Part shown: positions 43,558-56,152 of the stretch, piece after piece
Position numbering within the stretch: position 1 is the first letter of the stretch
Layout of the letters: each line of letters begins with the position of its first letter
Assembly (NCBI GenBank): GCA_029959085.1
Contig: JARWIR010000023.1
Location: 8,507,860-8,571,859, forward strand
Direction of reading: 5' to 3'
Origin: Nemophila menziesii
Taxonomy: Eukaryota; Streptophyta; Magnoliopsida; Boraginales; Hydrophyllaceae
Length of the DNA: 64,000 nt
Made by a program: the position numbers and the translations under genes
Notes under the pieces: model-generated
What the model was told of the DNA's origin: nothing
The model's database searches: none
Seen by the model: the letters and a program-made list of their open reading frames with translations, nothing else

Positions 43558-46422
43558 TCAAGATTGGCGAATATAGCCTCCCCAACAACGAGTTAGGCTA
43601 TGCACTTCAACTAATCTGCGCTTGATCCCCTTCTTGGGTTGGATTTCTATCACCTTGGCTGAAACAACCTTAGTGACAATGAATGGTCCCATCCACGAGC
43701 CTTTGAAACTTCGTGGCCTATTTTCGCGTTTGTGAGCTTTCCATAATACTTCATGGCCAACCCAAAACTCAATGTGTGGCTCAGTATCCACATGTATTAA
43801 GTGGATCTTCTCTGGAGGGACTTTGTGATATGAAAGGCTATGGATGACAGGAATGGTGGGATCTAACTTCCTTGGTTTCTTTCCTAAGACATAGAAGGTG
43901 TCAGATATGTTCTTTGCGTGAAGGGTAATGGTCCCTTCTTGGAAGTTGATGACACTTTGACTTGTGTCCATCAAAGGCCATCCAAGTATGACTGGAACCT
44001 GCTTATCTGCATTAAACTCAAGTATAAAAAAGTCAGTAGGGATGGCGATACTACCTGCTCGGACTAAGACGTCCTCCACTGTTCCCCATGTTTTGGTAAC
44101 TGAGTTGTCAGCGAACTGCAACTTCACTGGAGCTTTCTCTGATTTCTAAAGTCCAAGTCTCTCGAACACAGACGTAGGCAAAAGATTCACACCAGAACCC
44201 ACATCGTACATAGCTTTTACCTTGAGCATACAATTTATTTGAATAGGAAGGTTAAAACTTCCCAGATCTTTAAGTTTCAATGGTAACTCTCTTTCACTTC
44301 TTATTGAGACTCTCAAGTTCTCTCTCTTATCTTCTACACTCGCTTCTTTCTTAGGAATAACTTGTGTAAAAACTTGTTGCCGTGTGAGCCCTTTCTTCGC
44401 AATCTCAAGCATCTTGGCATTGATATTTTTAGAAGTGTACGCCTCTACAAATGTCTTGAGTTCAGTGTCACCTTTCGGATTTGTATCAAGAATGGTTGAT
44501 GACACTGTTTGAACAACTGGTGGCGATTCAACCTTCTCTTCTTCTTTCTTTTCTTGCACAGCAGGTGAAACTTCAACTTCAACTCTTGGTTCCTTCTTTG
44601 AGGCTTCTTCCTCTTTCTCTTTAGCCAGCTCAGCTTGAAAATCCGTAACCAATCTAATCTCCTTTTGCATATCCTTTAGAAGCTGTATAAATTTGGATTT
44701 TTCTGAATCGTCCTCCACATCACTCTCAGAGCAGTTAGATTCCACGGAGCTAGACTTGGTTGGTTCTTCTTCGGTACTCGGAACCTCCACGACACTAACG
44801 ACAGCATGTGGTACTTCCTTCTTTTCTTCTTCAATTTCAAGGCAAATAGCCTTACAAGTTTCAAATCCAACATTGTCATCACCTCCTTCGATAGCCTTCA
44901 ATTCTTTTTGTTCCATCATGTTTGGTAGAACTTTGTTCATATGTTCTCCTTGAGTACCTAAAATATAAATCGATGCTTCTTCTCCTTGTAACTTTTCGCC
45001 CTGAGCGTTCATACTCGCGGTCAAACGGTCCAAAACTTTTGCTAATTGTTGATTATCCATAGTTCCCTCTTGAGGATACTGTGGTAAGGATTTCTGATCT
45101 AATGAATCGGCATAGGCATCTTGAACAGGTTGTTGTGGGAGAGCAGGTCTATTCTGATATTGGTTTTGATACTGACCTCTTGGTTGGAAAAAGTTGTTCT
45201 GGGGACGTGGTTGATAATGACCAGGATTAGCGGCCCCCTAAGGATTTGAATACTGCATACCCGGATGGTTCCGGTTACCAAATTGATAACCTCCTTGGTT
45301 GGATATGAAATAAACAGATTGTGGATTTCCTTCGCACTCTTCACAAGTATGATTATTAACCCCACATTGTTGACAACCTTGTGCTCCTTGCACTACATTT
45401 GATGCGGCTAAATTTCTCTGTATCTCTAGCTTAAGTTCTTTGATTTGATTCTCTAATGCGGATATTTGAGCTGAGTTTGCAGTTTCTGCGTCTTAACGAA
45501 GCGTACCTCGGGTCTTTGTAACATGAGCTCGCGAAGATGGCCAACTCCTTTCTTGTTCAATAATATTTTCGAGAACCTCGGTAGCTTCAGTAGGATCCAT
45601 GGACACGAAATTCCCTTTCCCAATGTTATCCACCTTCAGTCTACTTGCTTCGTTGATACCTTCATAAAATATAGCTAACTATAGAGCAGGGGTATAACCG
45701 TGGAGCGGACATCTAGCTAACTTCTGTTGAAACCTTGTCCATGCTTCTCCTACTGCTTCTCCATCTTCTTGACAAAACTTCGCAAGCTCGCTTTGGTCTT
45801 TGAGTCTCATACTCTTCGGATAAAAACGGTTAAAGAAAGCGGCTTGAAGTTCTGTCCATGAATTAATTGTCCTTGGTGGTTGCCTATCTAGCCACTCACC
45901 AGCTCTACTGGTCAGAAAGAACGAAAACATATGACAATATAGTTGCTCGCGTGTAATGCCTAGAGTAACATAAGCATCACAAATCTGCATAAACTTCTAA
46001 ATCGCTCTTACCGGATCTTGAATTGTTGTACCACTGTAAAGTTCAAAACTTTGATACTGACTAAGCATACACGGATCGGGTCTAAATTTGATGTTTTGGA
46101 TCTCCGGAGGACGGTAACCTATCGGTTGAACATGAAACGGTACTCGGAGGCCAGGAAGGTCTTGTTCAACTCGGTTCTGATTAACATTGTTTTGCCTGTT
46201 ACCTCTTCCTAGTGGATGTTGTCCTTGTTTTTGTCCACCAGGTGGAGGTGGTCCTCCTGGTGGAGCGAATGGTAATCCTCCAGTTGGGATCACAAGTTGT
46301 GGATCTAACTGATCTTGTACGCTTGCCATAGCTCTTTTTAAGGCTCTTTCCTCACGAACACGTTTAGTATAAGATCTAAAGCTCCTCTCAGGCTCCGGTA
46401 ACGGAGGCCAAGAATTAAACAC
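43558..46422 (-). pseudogene. gag: E4 gag-protease-tail ORF with five nonsense codons and no frameshift
   Basis: A single frame of 955 codons from ATG 46422 (MFNSWPPLPEPERSFRSY) to TGA 43558. Gag core: FMQICDAYVTLGITREQLY, AAFFNRFYPKSMRLKDQ, GEAWTRFQQKLARCPLHG; knuckle CQQCGVNNHTCEEC near 45360; acidic coiled linker; protease AMYDVGSGVNLLPTSVFERL with D-V-G; then KLQFADNS...VPVILGWPLMDT. After about 80 more residues comes WMGPFIVTKVVSAKVIEIQ and CWGGYI, the tail that normally ends an integrase. RT, RNase H and integrase are absent. Stops at 45997, 45679, 45493, 45238 and 44146 all lie in one frame. Apart from these it is as well kept as E3. Confidence 0.82.
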
Positions 46423-46554
46423 TGTGAAACCTGAAAAAGACTATAGCAAACCACAAGCGTAAATCCGGAAAAAAAAAAACTAAATATTGAAAAATAAAAA
46501 TTAACTAAAAACTACTACTCGAAACAGATAACCCACACGCTAACGAGACACAAG

Positions 46555-46572
46555 TCCCCGACAGCGGCGCCA
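46555..46572 (-). other. E4 primer-binding site (tRNA-Asp)
   Basis: TCCCCGACAGCGGCGCCA on the plus strand, 16 of 18 against tRNA-Asp. Confidence 0.8.
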
Positions 46573-46578
46573 AAAACT

Positions 46579-48043
46579 TGGTGTCACCTAGGGTGTGATA
46601 AAATAAGATAAATAATGAGCCAGAAAACAACGCACTCTCACCCTAGACAGGCACAGTACTGCAAGTATTACAGGACGAATGCAAGTTTTAATGATAAGTT
46701 GAGTTCGTTCTCAGGGACTTAGTGTGTCAATCGAATGGGTAGCAATAACGAGTAAGAAGCAATTAATTAAAAGACAGGAAAATAAAGAGAGAATAATTCG
46801 AAATAACTAATTAAAATAAGGAAATTAAAGACAGTAAATTAAATACGAAGAAATATGAGATGAGAAGTATAGCTTAGGTTTTGCTAGTATGCACTAATCC
46901 TTTTAATTTTTTCTATCAAAATTAGTTAATAAGGGAGAGAATTAGCTCTCATGATTCTAAATTCTCATACCTTATACCTTGAGAGCGACTAAGGGAGCTA
47001 CGGACACACCACGAGGCTGGTTCAAATAGGGTTTACAAGCGCTATCAAGGCCCTAAGCAATCAATTTCAATACATGGTGATAGTGATTAAATTATACCCT
47101 AATGACTATCTAGTTAGAATTAGTGTTGTCAAGACCAATATCGACACTAGACGTTATGTGGTGTTTCAATAATTAGACACCCAGCTAAGGTGATCATCTA
47201 ACTACTATTAAGGTAATCCTAAACGTTGCGCACCGCAAGGAAAACAGTTATTAAATCAAAACACATAAACAAATATAAAGGTAAGCAACTAATATCATAT
47301 TAAAACATGAAATTCCCAAAGAAACTTAGATAGAAATAAATTAGAATTCATAGTTTATACATGATGCAAAACCCAAGCTATGGGAAGTTTAGTTCATACC
47401 TGAAGGAAATAAACTAAAGGAAATAATAAAAGACATCGTCTTGCTCTCTACAATAACTCTGCTGAATAAAACCCTAAGGATTAATTACAATGAGGCAAGG
47501 ATGAGAAAGGATGATTTACAAGTGATGTAAGGGTGTATTTATAGGTGTTTAGAAGACCTAATTCGTTTTCTTGAAGGAGAAGGTAAGTAGTGGACTCCAA
47601 GTCCAACTCAAATTCGTAACCCTAAAACATGAAATCAGGCCCGTTTGTTTTTGGTCCTAGCAGCTTCAATACTCATCTGTTTGACCCGTATGAGTAGTCG
47701 AAATTCATCGTCTCGGAAAGATCTTCAACTTTGCTCTTGACCGTTTCTCTAAATTCCACACCGATTTTGAGATATAAGCTGATTTATGGTCGTAGGTGCA
47801 GAAATGCAGATTTAAAGCAGCTTTTCCTTTTCCATGTTTTTAGCTTTTCTTTCTTATCTCCAATTACCATGCTTATCTCTTTCCATATCTCTTAGTCTTT
47901 GACTTGGAATATAATTAATCTCCATAATTATCTTTAAAGCTTCACACTAAATAAACAATTAAACCCAATATGCTCTAAAAATATATTATACTAAATCAAG
48001 ACTCAAAATAGGAAAGTGTACTATTACAAATGAGGAGACATCA
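46579..48043 (-). repeat. E4 5' LTR
   Basis: 1465 bp, TGATGTCTCC...GGTGACACCA on the minus strand, related to the E1 LTR over much of its length. The second arm of the U3 inverted repeat is missing because the U3 start carries a deletion relative to E1 (near 48020). Confidence 0.85.
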
Positions 48044-48292
48044 TTGGGGAACCATGCGTGTATGCAGATTCTCCAGAGTACCTGAAGAGCATCTTAACGA
48101 GAGATATGAGTGGTTGTGCAATTCATAGACTAGTTGTAGTTTTCCCGTGAAGGTTTAGTTAGTTGTTACTAATTGCAGCTTTAAAGCCTCATAGAAAAAG
48201 TAGTTAGAGGACCATTAAAAACCCCAAAACTCTTAAAATGGTAAGTAGGTTGGAGTGCATTATATGGTAGCCTAGTTTTTATATATATATAT

Positions 48293-48444
48293 TATTCAAT
48301 AATTTGTAATTGTAAATTATTTAATGTGATTATTTAATAATTTGTAATTGTATATTATTTATTGTGATTATTTAATAATTTGTAATTGTATCTTATTTAT
48401 TGTGATTATTTAATAATTTGTAATTTTATATTATTTATGGATTT
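48293..48444. repeat. Tandem repeat, 38 bp x 4
   Basis: Four consecutive 38-bp units starting at 48293, 48331, 48369 and 48407, each close to TATTTAATAATTTGTAATTG followed by a variable TATATTATTTATTGTGAT part. The first and last units are the most diverged. Confidence 0.85.
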
Positions 48445-49060
48445 ATTATCATTTACATCTCAAACATTATATTAATATCTCTCCCCCATATTTACTTATT
48501 ATATTGTCCATAAAAGTCCCAAAAAAAGAAAATTATACTTATTATACCCCTTTTTTAATTTTAATTAGTCCTCTGCAAACCACCAGTGTCCTCACCTACG
48601 GCTTCTCCTACAGTTTCGCCACCATCCGAATCCTTTCTCTTCTCCGCATGCTCTAACTATGTTGTTTACAACTTTTCTCTCTGATGCTCTCCTTTTTTGT
48701 CCAGCTGTGCCACTAATGGCGGTTCTCCTACATCATCTCCTAACACTCTTCGTTGACCAAAATTCTGATCATTCGATTTGCCGGCATAACTTTCTTCTCT
48801 TTGTTAGTGCTCCTCTAAATCACTTATTTACTAGATTTCTCTATTCTTAAAACATTGAATTATTGTCAAATTTGTAGTGCAAACCTTAAAATAAGAGATC
48901 TCAAGATATATGGACACGCGATAGCAATAAAATCAAGAGCAGTTGAAATTTTGGGCTTGATCAATCAATTGTTAAACAGAACTAATCGAATCATTTTTGG
49001 GATATCAGACCGAAGGTGGTAAATTTGGATTACTATTCTGCGGTTTTTGGTAAGTTGAAG

Positions 49061-49106
49061 AATTGGAATTGGAATTGGAATTGGAATTGGAATTGGAATT
49101 GGAATC
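49061..49106. repeat. GGAATT hexanucleotide microsatellite
   Basis: About seven and a half copies of GGAATT. In one frame this gives a Trp-Asn run inside a 66-codon ORF, which is not convincing as a gene. Confidence 0.85.
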
Positions 49107-49306
49107 TGCATGAAAAATATTTGAAGAAATGTATAAGAGAGGTTAAGAGAGGTATTGATGGGAATGTGTTTCCGTACACTTTGTTTATTGGAGAGTTAAT
49201 GAGGAAGGGTAATTAGTGGAAGATGTTGAAGTATTAGAATGTAGCTACGGGAGGTGTATATAATTCAAGGGTCACTGTGCATTTGTATAAAAGTAAAGGG
49301 GGGAAA

Positions 49307-49845
49307 TGTTAAATTTAACTTTTATATCTAGATCATTGTTTAATTTAACCGTAATTACTTTAACAAACAACAATAGAAGATACTAACCTTGATCCATTGA
49401 TAATGACAATTAGTATAAATTAATTGATCATTTTTTACCTCTTTCTTTGAATAATCTTTTTGATGGATAAAGGATCAAAATCTCCTTTAGTGGTTAAATG
49501 ATTTTTGTATCCAATCACCATAACCGTCTCTTTTCTTATTTTGTTTTTATGAAATGTAAATGATATGTTATCATGTAATGATAATGCTGATGATTATATA
49601 GAAAAAAATGTGACAGTTACTCAATCAAATATACTTTAATAACCGTCATATAAGGAGAAATATTATTATTTTAATGAGGTAAGAGAAGAGGGTTATTAAT
49701 ACACCCAAATTATAATGCTTTAGTTGAAACCAATCCATCATGATATCATCTTTTATATTATAATCTTCAACATATAATATAAACTTGAACTTTACTATTA
49801 AATCGTTAGACACATATGTCACATAAGAATATAAATATTCTTACA
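49307..49845 (-). repeat. Copia 3' LTR candidate
   Basis: Bounded by TGTTAA at the left and TTACA at the right on the plus strand (TGT...ACA ends), directly after the polypurine tract. No second LTR is available to confirm the left edge. Confidence 0.6.
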
Positions 49846-50179
49846 TTCTCCCACTTTACTATTGTGTCGACTTAACGATTTAATTATCTATAATGTGCAC
49901 TCTTACATCAAGTTTATAAACAAAAACATAATAAAGTTGAAACTAATTGAATCGTGGCGGTTACACACTATTTAATCGATGTGGTCCCTTCCACATATCA
50001 CGAATCAATCTCAACTCTAAATGATCCTAATATTGAGGAAATTAATTCTCAAAACTACTATATGTTATACTTGAACCATAAATGTATACATATACTCTAA
50101 TAATAACATATTTGATAAATATTTCAGAAACATAACTATAATTGAATTCATAGTGCTAGACATAACGAGCGTTACTAAA

Positions 50180-50590
50180 TTAGAATAGCAAAGACTTATC
50201 AATAACACCCATACGTTCCACATGGCCAATGAACGCCTTGGGTGGTAATCCTTTAGTTAACGGATCTGCAACCATCATGTCCGTTCTTATGTGCTCGAAA
50301 AACACTCTACATTTCTGCACTTCTTCTTTGACAGACATATATTTTAACTCCATGTGTTTAGCTCCATTCGAGTACTTGTCATTCTTTGAAAAGAAGATAG
50401 CTACGAAATTATCACAATAAATTCTCAGCGGCTTTTCTATAGAGTCGACAATCCCAAACTCTGAGATGAAGTTTCGCAGCCACAATCCATGAACAGTGGC
50501 TTCAAAGCATGCCACAAATTCGGCCTCCATAGTGGAAGCGGCAATGACAGACTGCTATCCACTCTTCCATGATACTGCTCCCATTGCTAA
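50180..50590 (-). pseudogene. pol: Copia RNase H C-terminal end
   Basis: From 50590 the frame reads GAVSWKSG, a stop, QSVIAASTMEAEFVACFEAT, then LRIYCDNFVAIFFSKNDKYS, GAKHMELKYMSVKEEVQK and MMVADPLTKGLPPKAF, ending at 50180. This is the diagnostic end of Ty1/copia polyproteins: the STMEAEFVA Glu, the YCDN Asp and the conserved ADPLTKGL. It removes RNA from the RNA-DNA hybrid. One in-frame TAG and the loss of all upstream domains make it a remnant. Confidence 0.85.
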
Positions 50591-50597
50591 AAGGGAC

Positions 50598-51122
50598 TGA
50601 TGTCTCCCTAATTGTTCTTATTTTCGACCCTTGGGAGACATCATCTTTGATGTTTATTTGATTATTTTAATAGACTTTTGAGTTAAAAATGTAATAATCC
50701 GGAATTTCCATATTATTTCTAGTAATTTTGATTTATTAAACTTTTGCGCGTAATTTTGGGTATTTTAGTGGAAAGTTTGTAGGTTTTAATTGCTAGCTAG
50801 GAATGGAATCCGAGAAGGGAGTCAAAGATCGTGATATGGAGTCAAGACTTGAAGATAAATCCCGAGAGAAGATGATTTTAGAGCTGCAAATTTGGAAAAC
50901 ATGCCAAAGATTGCTGATTTCAAGGCGCTTAAGAGATGATTTAGCCGCTGACCTTTGAAGAGAAAACGCTCCTTATCGAGTTACGAAATTTTAGCAACTG
51001 TAATCAAGTCAATCCGAGTCATAACGAATCGGGAAAAGCCGTTTTAGTGAAGGTGTATCAGCAGTTACGGGATTTTGGGCTTAGAAATTTGGCTTGGACA
51101 TTTAATTAGTGTTTTATTATTA
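50598..51122 (+). repeat. Truncated E3-family LTR at the start of E5
   Basis: Matches the first third of the E3 LTR, including TGATGTCTCCC / GGGAGACATCA at its end, and carries a short extra GGGCTTAGAAATTT near 51078. It breaks off at TTATTATTAG. Confidence 0.8.
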
Positions 51123-53490
51123 GTGCAGGAAGAGAGTACTATTGCTTCCTCAATGGCTATTTAGGTCATAATAAGATTTGCACGAATCCAACTGATCAGC
51201 ACAAAACTACATCCACATGTCTGTTTGGCACATTTGCATTTTAAAGGATGCCATTTGGATTATGCAATGCACCTCGTTTCAGCGGTGTATGATAGCGCTT
51301 GGAAGTATTCATGTGTGACTTCTCTATGTTTGGCGATGACTTTGATAATTGTCTTGCCAACCTAGAGAAGGTTTTTATTCGTTGCAAAGAGACTGATTTT
51401 GTGTTAAATTGGAAGAAGTGACATTTCATGGTTTGAGAGGGAATCTTTTTAGGGTACAAGGTTTCGAGTAAGGTTATGGAGGTTGACCGTGCAAAGGTAG
51501 AGGTAATCAAAACCTTTCCACCTCCCAATTCTGTTAAGGGCGTGAGAAATTTCTTAGGCCATGCAGGATTCTACCGCCCTTTTATTAAAGATTTTTCAAA
51601 TATTACCAAGCCACAATGTCACTTACTTGAGAAGGAGGTGAAATTTTATTTCAATGATGCATGTCATAAGGCGTTCTTGGCAATTAAGAGAAACTTATCT
51701 CTACACCAGTAGTGACTCTTCTTGATTGGATTCCGATCGAAATTATGTGTGATTCAAGCAATCATGCTATTGGTGTTGTATTTAGTCTACGCGGGGATGA
51801 GGTATTTTATATTTATGCGAGTAAGACTTTTACGGGTGCACAATTGAACTACGCCATAACTGAGAAGGAGTTGTCGGCGTGGTATATGTGTTTGATAAAT
51901 TATGTTCCTATCTTATTGGGGAAAAAGTAGTTGTATCCACGGACCATTCGGAAATCAACTATCTCATGGAGAAGAACGACGCAAAGACGCTTCTTATCTG
52001 GTGTGTGCTTTTATTGCAATAGTTTGGTGTGGAGATTCGAGACCGAAAGGGAAGAGAGAATCAAGTCGATGATCATCTATCTTGCCCCAAAGGCTCTAAT
52101 GTCACCAATTGAACATAAGTGGTCAAGGGGGTATTTCTTGATAAAATCCTATTTGTGATAAATACGCAGAATGTTCCATGGTATGCAAATACTGTTAATA
52201 TTATTGTGAGTGGAGCATTTCCCATTGGAAGTAAACCCAAAAAGAAGAATAGATTTATGCATCGTTCGGAACAATTATTTTGGGAGGATCTACACCTTTT
52301 CTAGGTATGTAGTGATCAGATGATTCGGATGTGTGTGCTGGAATGAGATTCACGATGTGGTAGCGAGTTGTCACGATTCGCCATATAGAGGATATTTGAA
52401 TAGTGATCGCGGTCGCTAAGGTACTTCAATCTAGTTTCTATTGTCCACTATCCATAAATATTGTCACATATATGTCAAGCAATGTAAGCGATTCCAATTC
52501 ACTAGAAATATTTCGAGGTTTGATGGAATACCGCTCAATAATGTATTGGAAGTTGAGAGATTTTTTGTGTTTGCGGCATTGATTTCACGGGGCCCTTTGT
52601 TCTATCCCATGGTAATTAATATATTTTACTAGTAGTATATTATGTATCAAAATAGGTAGAAGAGGTGGCTTTACCCACAAATGACGCTAGATTGGTGATT
52701 AAATTTTAGAAGTCACACATTTTCACAATACATGGGACACCAAGAGTCATTATTAGTAATGGAGGTACACATTTTGTTGATAAATATTTAAACGTTGTAC
52801 TTGTGAAATATGGAGTGAGACATAGAGTATCCACCGTTTATCACCCCAAACAAATGTTTAAGCCGAAGTCTCTAATCGAGAGATAAAATCTATTCTAGAT
52901 CAGACCGTAGGACCAACAAGGAAGGATTTATGATTCTCTATGGGCTTATTGAACAGCTTACAAGATGCATGTAGGTGTATCCCCGTATCGAATGGTGTAT
53001 GGTAAGGCCTGCCACTTACCACTTGAACTTGAATTGAGTGTCTATTGGGCGATAAAAAAGTTGAACTTGGACTCCTCTATTCGGCGTAGAGAAAATAATG
53101 ATGAAGTTGAATGAACTTGATGATTTCTGCTTTCATGCTTATGAGAAGGCCAAGCTATATAACGAGAAAACCAAGAAATGGCATCATAAGACGATTCGAA
53201 AGAAGACGTCTGAAGTAGTGAAAAAGAGGCCTAAATACAACTCTAAGTTCAGCAACTACCCGTTAAAGTTTATATCAAAGTGGTCTAGTCCTTTCATTAT
53301 TACTAAATTCATGCCTCATGGAACTATAGAGATTGAACACCTAACCGAACAACACCCCTATATGAGGAATGGTCATCGGTTGAAAATTTATCATGAAGGC
53401 GAAGATAACATCCTTGAGGAGGATCCAAATCCTGGAGAGCTCATTTACCTCAAAGAGGCAAGGTATGAAGCAACATATCCAACAAGGTAA
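51123..53490 (+). pseudogene. pol: E5 pol remnant: RT, RNase H, integrase
   Basis: Begins inside RT (REYYCFLNGYLGHNKICTN) and continues with GTFAF, a stop, RMPFGLCNAPR, a shifted FMCDFSMFGDDF, then [20 protein letters not shown], RNase H ([31 protein letters not shown]) and integrase scraps ([52 protein letters not shown]), ending at YLKEARYEATYPTR. The first Asp of the RT Asp pair is Cys here, and many shifts and stops are present. It resembles E1 pol throughout. Confidence 0.8.
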
Positions 53491-53718
53491 CTCGTCGAGC
53501 TGAACGACGTTAAACAAAAGCCAAATAAGGGTGAATACTCATTTGTAGATTACTTTATTTCTTTTATAGTGTATAATACTGAATTTAGTATTTTATTTAT
53601 GTGTACTAGTGTATATAATAGCTAATGGGAGAAGGGAGTATATTATTTTCGTGTGTAGGTAAGTATAAAATGAGTGTGGGGTAAAAGAAGCTTGAGAATT
53701 TTTTTTACAGTGCAATGC

Positions 53719-53980
53719 TGTGGTATACCACACCAAAGGTGTGGTACACCACACCTCAGTTCAAGCCGTTCGCGCTACCCTCTACGCTGTGAAGGTCAGA
53801 TAATTTAGAGTCTTACCATGCAAAATGCTGTGGTACCCCGCACCCTATAAAAAGTGTGTGCATGGGAATCCAAGCGTTAACAAGTCAGATAGATGGTATA
53901 TAGATTTGTGACAAACCGTCGTGACAATTCGTCACGCTTCAGCTGTGATACACCGCAACATAGGTATGGTACACCGCACG
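53719..53980 (+). repeat. E5 palindrome array
   Basis: GTGGTATACCAC (53720-53731, a perfect palindrome), GGTGTGG-TACA-CCACACC (53739-53756), TGTGGTACCCCGC (about 53832) and GGTACACCGCAC (about 53967). The arms are TG-rich rather than GC-rich as in E1-E4, but the GGTAYACC centre and the position are the same. Confidence 0.65.
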
Positions 53981-55489
53981 AGGTCCTTTCAGACAAGAGA
54001 AAAAGGAAATATTAGGCTTTCTTAACACCGAGAATCTTAAAGCTTTTCATAAAATCTTCAAACATTCAAACAAGACTCTCTATTCTTTACAAGATGGAAT
54101 CCAAAAGCCATTACGACCCAAAGAAAAACAATCTTCAAAGTCTAAGAACCTCATCTCAAACTTAGTTGATCGTGAGTTGTGGGTGAAGAGAGATTACTAA
54201 AAGAACATATGCAATTCAATCCAAGAGGGAAGTGCGAAGCTTAGCAAATAAGAAGGTGAAGAAATAACTCACGAAAACACAGGAAACACAAATTCTCATC
54301 CTCATATTGACGGAAAAGAATCCAAAACCCGAAGTGAATACACAACGAAATAAGAGGTATAACCTGAGAAAATAAGTCCTAGAGGAAGAAATAAGAGAAA
54401 CAACAAACTGAGCAGGATCATCTTTCTTCCTCCACTCCGCAAGAAGGTATGGATAGCTTTGAACCTAAAATTCCAAATTAGGTAGTGGCACTATTTAACA
54501 GGATGGAAAAAGTATAGAATATACATCATAGTAATGTCATGAACCAATTGAGTATCATGCAAGATGTCAAGAAAATCCAAATGAACATTGGAGCGGAAAT
54601 CAATGAAACCTCAGTCAATCACGAATTCGAGAGGATGTGCTTCAGACACGTACCATCTTCTAACCCTTATTCTTAATTACTTCTAATTGTGTTAGTGTCT
54701 ACTAGTAATTTTATTACCTTTGATTCTTTTTCGAGTCATGGGGACACGAATCAGTTTTGAGTTTGGGGTGGAGTACTCGTTGTCCTCATTCCCGTTTTGC
54801 TTTTAGTTGTTTTTTAAAAATCAATAAAGTATAAAAATTGTAGAGAATGTGCCTTTTAAGAATTTATTTTAATAAGTTAATGATAGGAAATAGTGTGTTC
54901 ATGAACTTTTTGACAAATTGTGTAGTTTTCATGCATGAAAGCATTTAATAAGTGATAAAAAGGATTAATGAGCAATGCGTAAAATTAAGTTTAAACTTAG
55001 GAAGATGTGAGCGGTGTGTAAAACTTGAGGTTGAAACTAGTGAAATAACCCGCTTAATTTATGAACTAAAAGTGAGAAAGAAACGAACCCTAGTAGTTTA
55101 GAAAATGATTAAGGATTTTCTTTAATAGCCCTTTGTTTCCTTTATCTTGCTTACTAATACTTTTTTGTAATATCCTTATTAGCCAAAGTCTAGCCTATGT
55201 AGCTTTTATTAGATAACCACGTTATAAGTCTTTACCCTTTAGTTTTAGGACTTGACCATATGACCCGCTCTCGAATCACATGCCTAGGACTAGTTGTCTT
55301 AAAGCTTGAGTTTGGGGTGTTTGATCTAATTGATCAGAGGATATATTGGGTAGGTAGATTTTATTTCGTGTTTATTCATTGCGCGCTTATCTGTAATCCA
55401 TGTCGGATTATAAGAAAAGAGAACGTTGAGAAAAAAAAGAAAATAAGCAACAGAAAGACTCACATAAAAAAGGGCCTTGTATTTGACTT

Positions 55490-55491
<2 letters not shown>

Positions 55492-55561
<70 letters not shown>
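55492..55561. repeat. Compound (AT)n(GT)n microsatellite in E5
   Basis: About 20 AT followed by about 14 GT units. E1 and E4 have short AT runs at the equivalent place. Confidence 0.95.
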
Positions 55562-55564
<3 letters not shown>

Positions 55565-56152
55565 AGTAAAAGAAAATCTGGCATATGACATTTTGTGATA
55601 TCGGTCAGGATTTGGAGATGCAACGCTTTAGCATCAAATAGGTTGAGTGAGAACGATTATGAGCGAAAACTCAAGCGCTAGGGAGATTACTTGATGGATA
55701 GTGTGGAGAAGGCGAAAATCCACTCTAAATTATCCTTAATATTAATCACACCCTTCCTTAAGCCTACTGTACATCTTAAGACCGTAGGATTTTTAGCTAT
55801 GTGGGTAAGTAACAGTTGAAAATTAGGGAGTAATTAAGTGGACCATTAGAAACTAATGGAAAAAATGAACACCATATGGACGCAATATCAACCTAAGAGA
55901 GAACCTCTCTTACTTGCATTGCAAAATTAATCCACTTTTGAACTTGTTAGATGTTGATTGTTTATATATTACGCATATTTCTTTTATTATTTCTTGAACA
56001 CCACTATATGAAACTTGTTAGAATAGTTTCTTTAGGTTTATTCATTGTCTTTAGATTCCCACATTTCTTCCATGGTTATTTGTACTTAAGCCCCTTTTGT
56101 TTTTCCTTTTCTTTTATTTTGTCGAGACGAAAAAACTTTGAGTTGGGGGTCT

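Larger units (their letters stand above)
31246..48043 (-). mobile_element. E4: gypsy LTR element, 3' LTR lost, split by E3 and a MITE
   Basis: Minus-strand order: 5' LTR 48043-46579, primer site 46572-46555, gag-protease-tail 46422-43558, palindrome array (43340-43104 continuing at 34078-34040 across E3), Tourist-like MITE 33963-33703, third ORF 33400-32138, non-coding 3' region to about 31246. There the element stops in an AT-rich run equivalent to about 6780 of E1; the remaining 3' UTR, polypurine tract and 3' LTR are gone. TTGGG (48044-48048) should be one target copy. It lacks RT, RNase H and integrase. Confidence 0.85.
48044..49306. other. Anonymous AT-rich DNA between E4 and the copia remnant
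   Basis: No gene that I can support. The first 85 bases have a short open, protein-like stretch (VYADSPEYLKSILTRDMSG) that could be an exon scrap. It holds a 38-bp tandem repeat and a GGAATT hexanucleotide run, listed separately. The copia LTR begins at 49307. Confidence 0.4.
49307..50597 (-). mobile_element. 3' end of a Ty1/copia LTR element, cut by E5
   Basis: Minus strand: RNase H end (50590-50180), short non-coding part, polypurine tract (sense AAAGTGGGAGAA at about 49846-49858) and a 3' LTR candidate 49845-49307 (539 bp, TGTAAG...TTAACA). The 5' part is missing; E5 begins at 50598 inside the coding region. Confidence 0.75.
53491..56152 (+). other. E5 3' region: ORF remnant and conserved non-coding blocks
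   Basis: After pol comes CGTCGAGCTGAACGACG then GTTAAACAAAAG, as in E3. A broken third ORF near 54420-54670 ends in a coil-like stretch (SIMQDVKKIQMNIGAEINE). Hairpin 54733-54752 (two mismatches), polypurine-like GAGTTTGGGGTGG at 54759 and 55309, and the true tract TTTGAGTTGGGGGTCT before 56153. Confidence 0.55.

Noticed and set aside
49016..49216. A 66-codon ORF with a Trp-Asn run
   Set aside because: The run is the GGAATT microsatellite. The rest is short and unrecognised.
55492..55561. A functional regulatory tract
   Set aside because: Plain AT/GT slippage repeat with no further sequence support.
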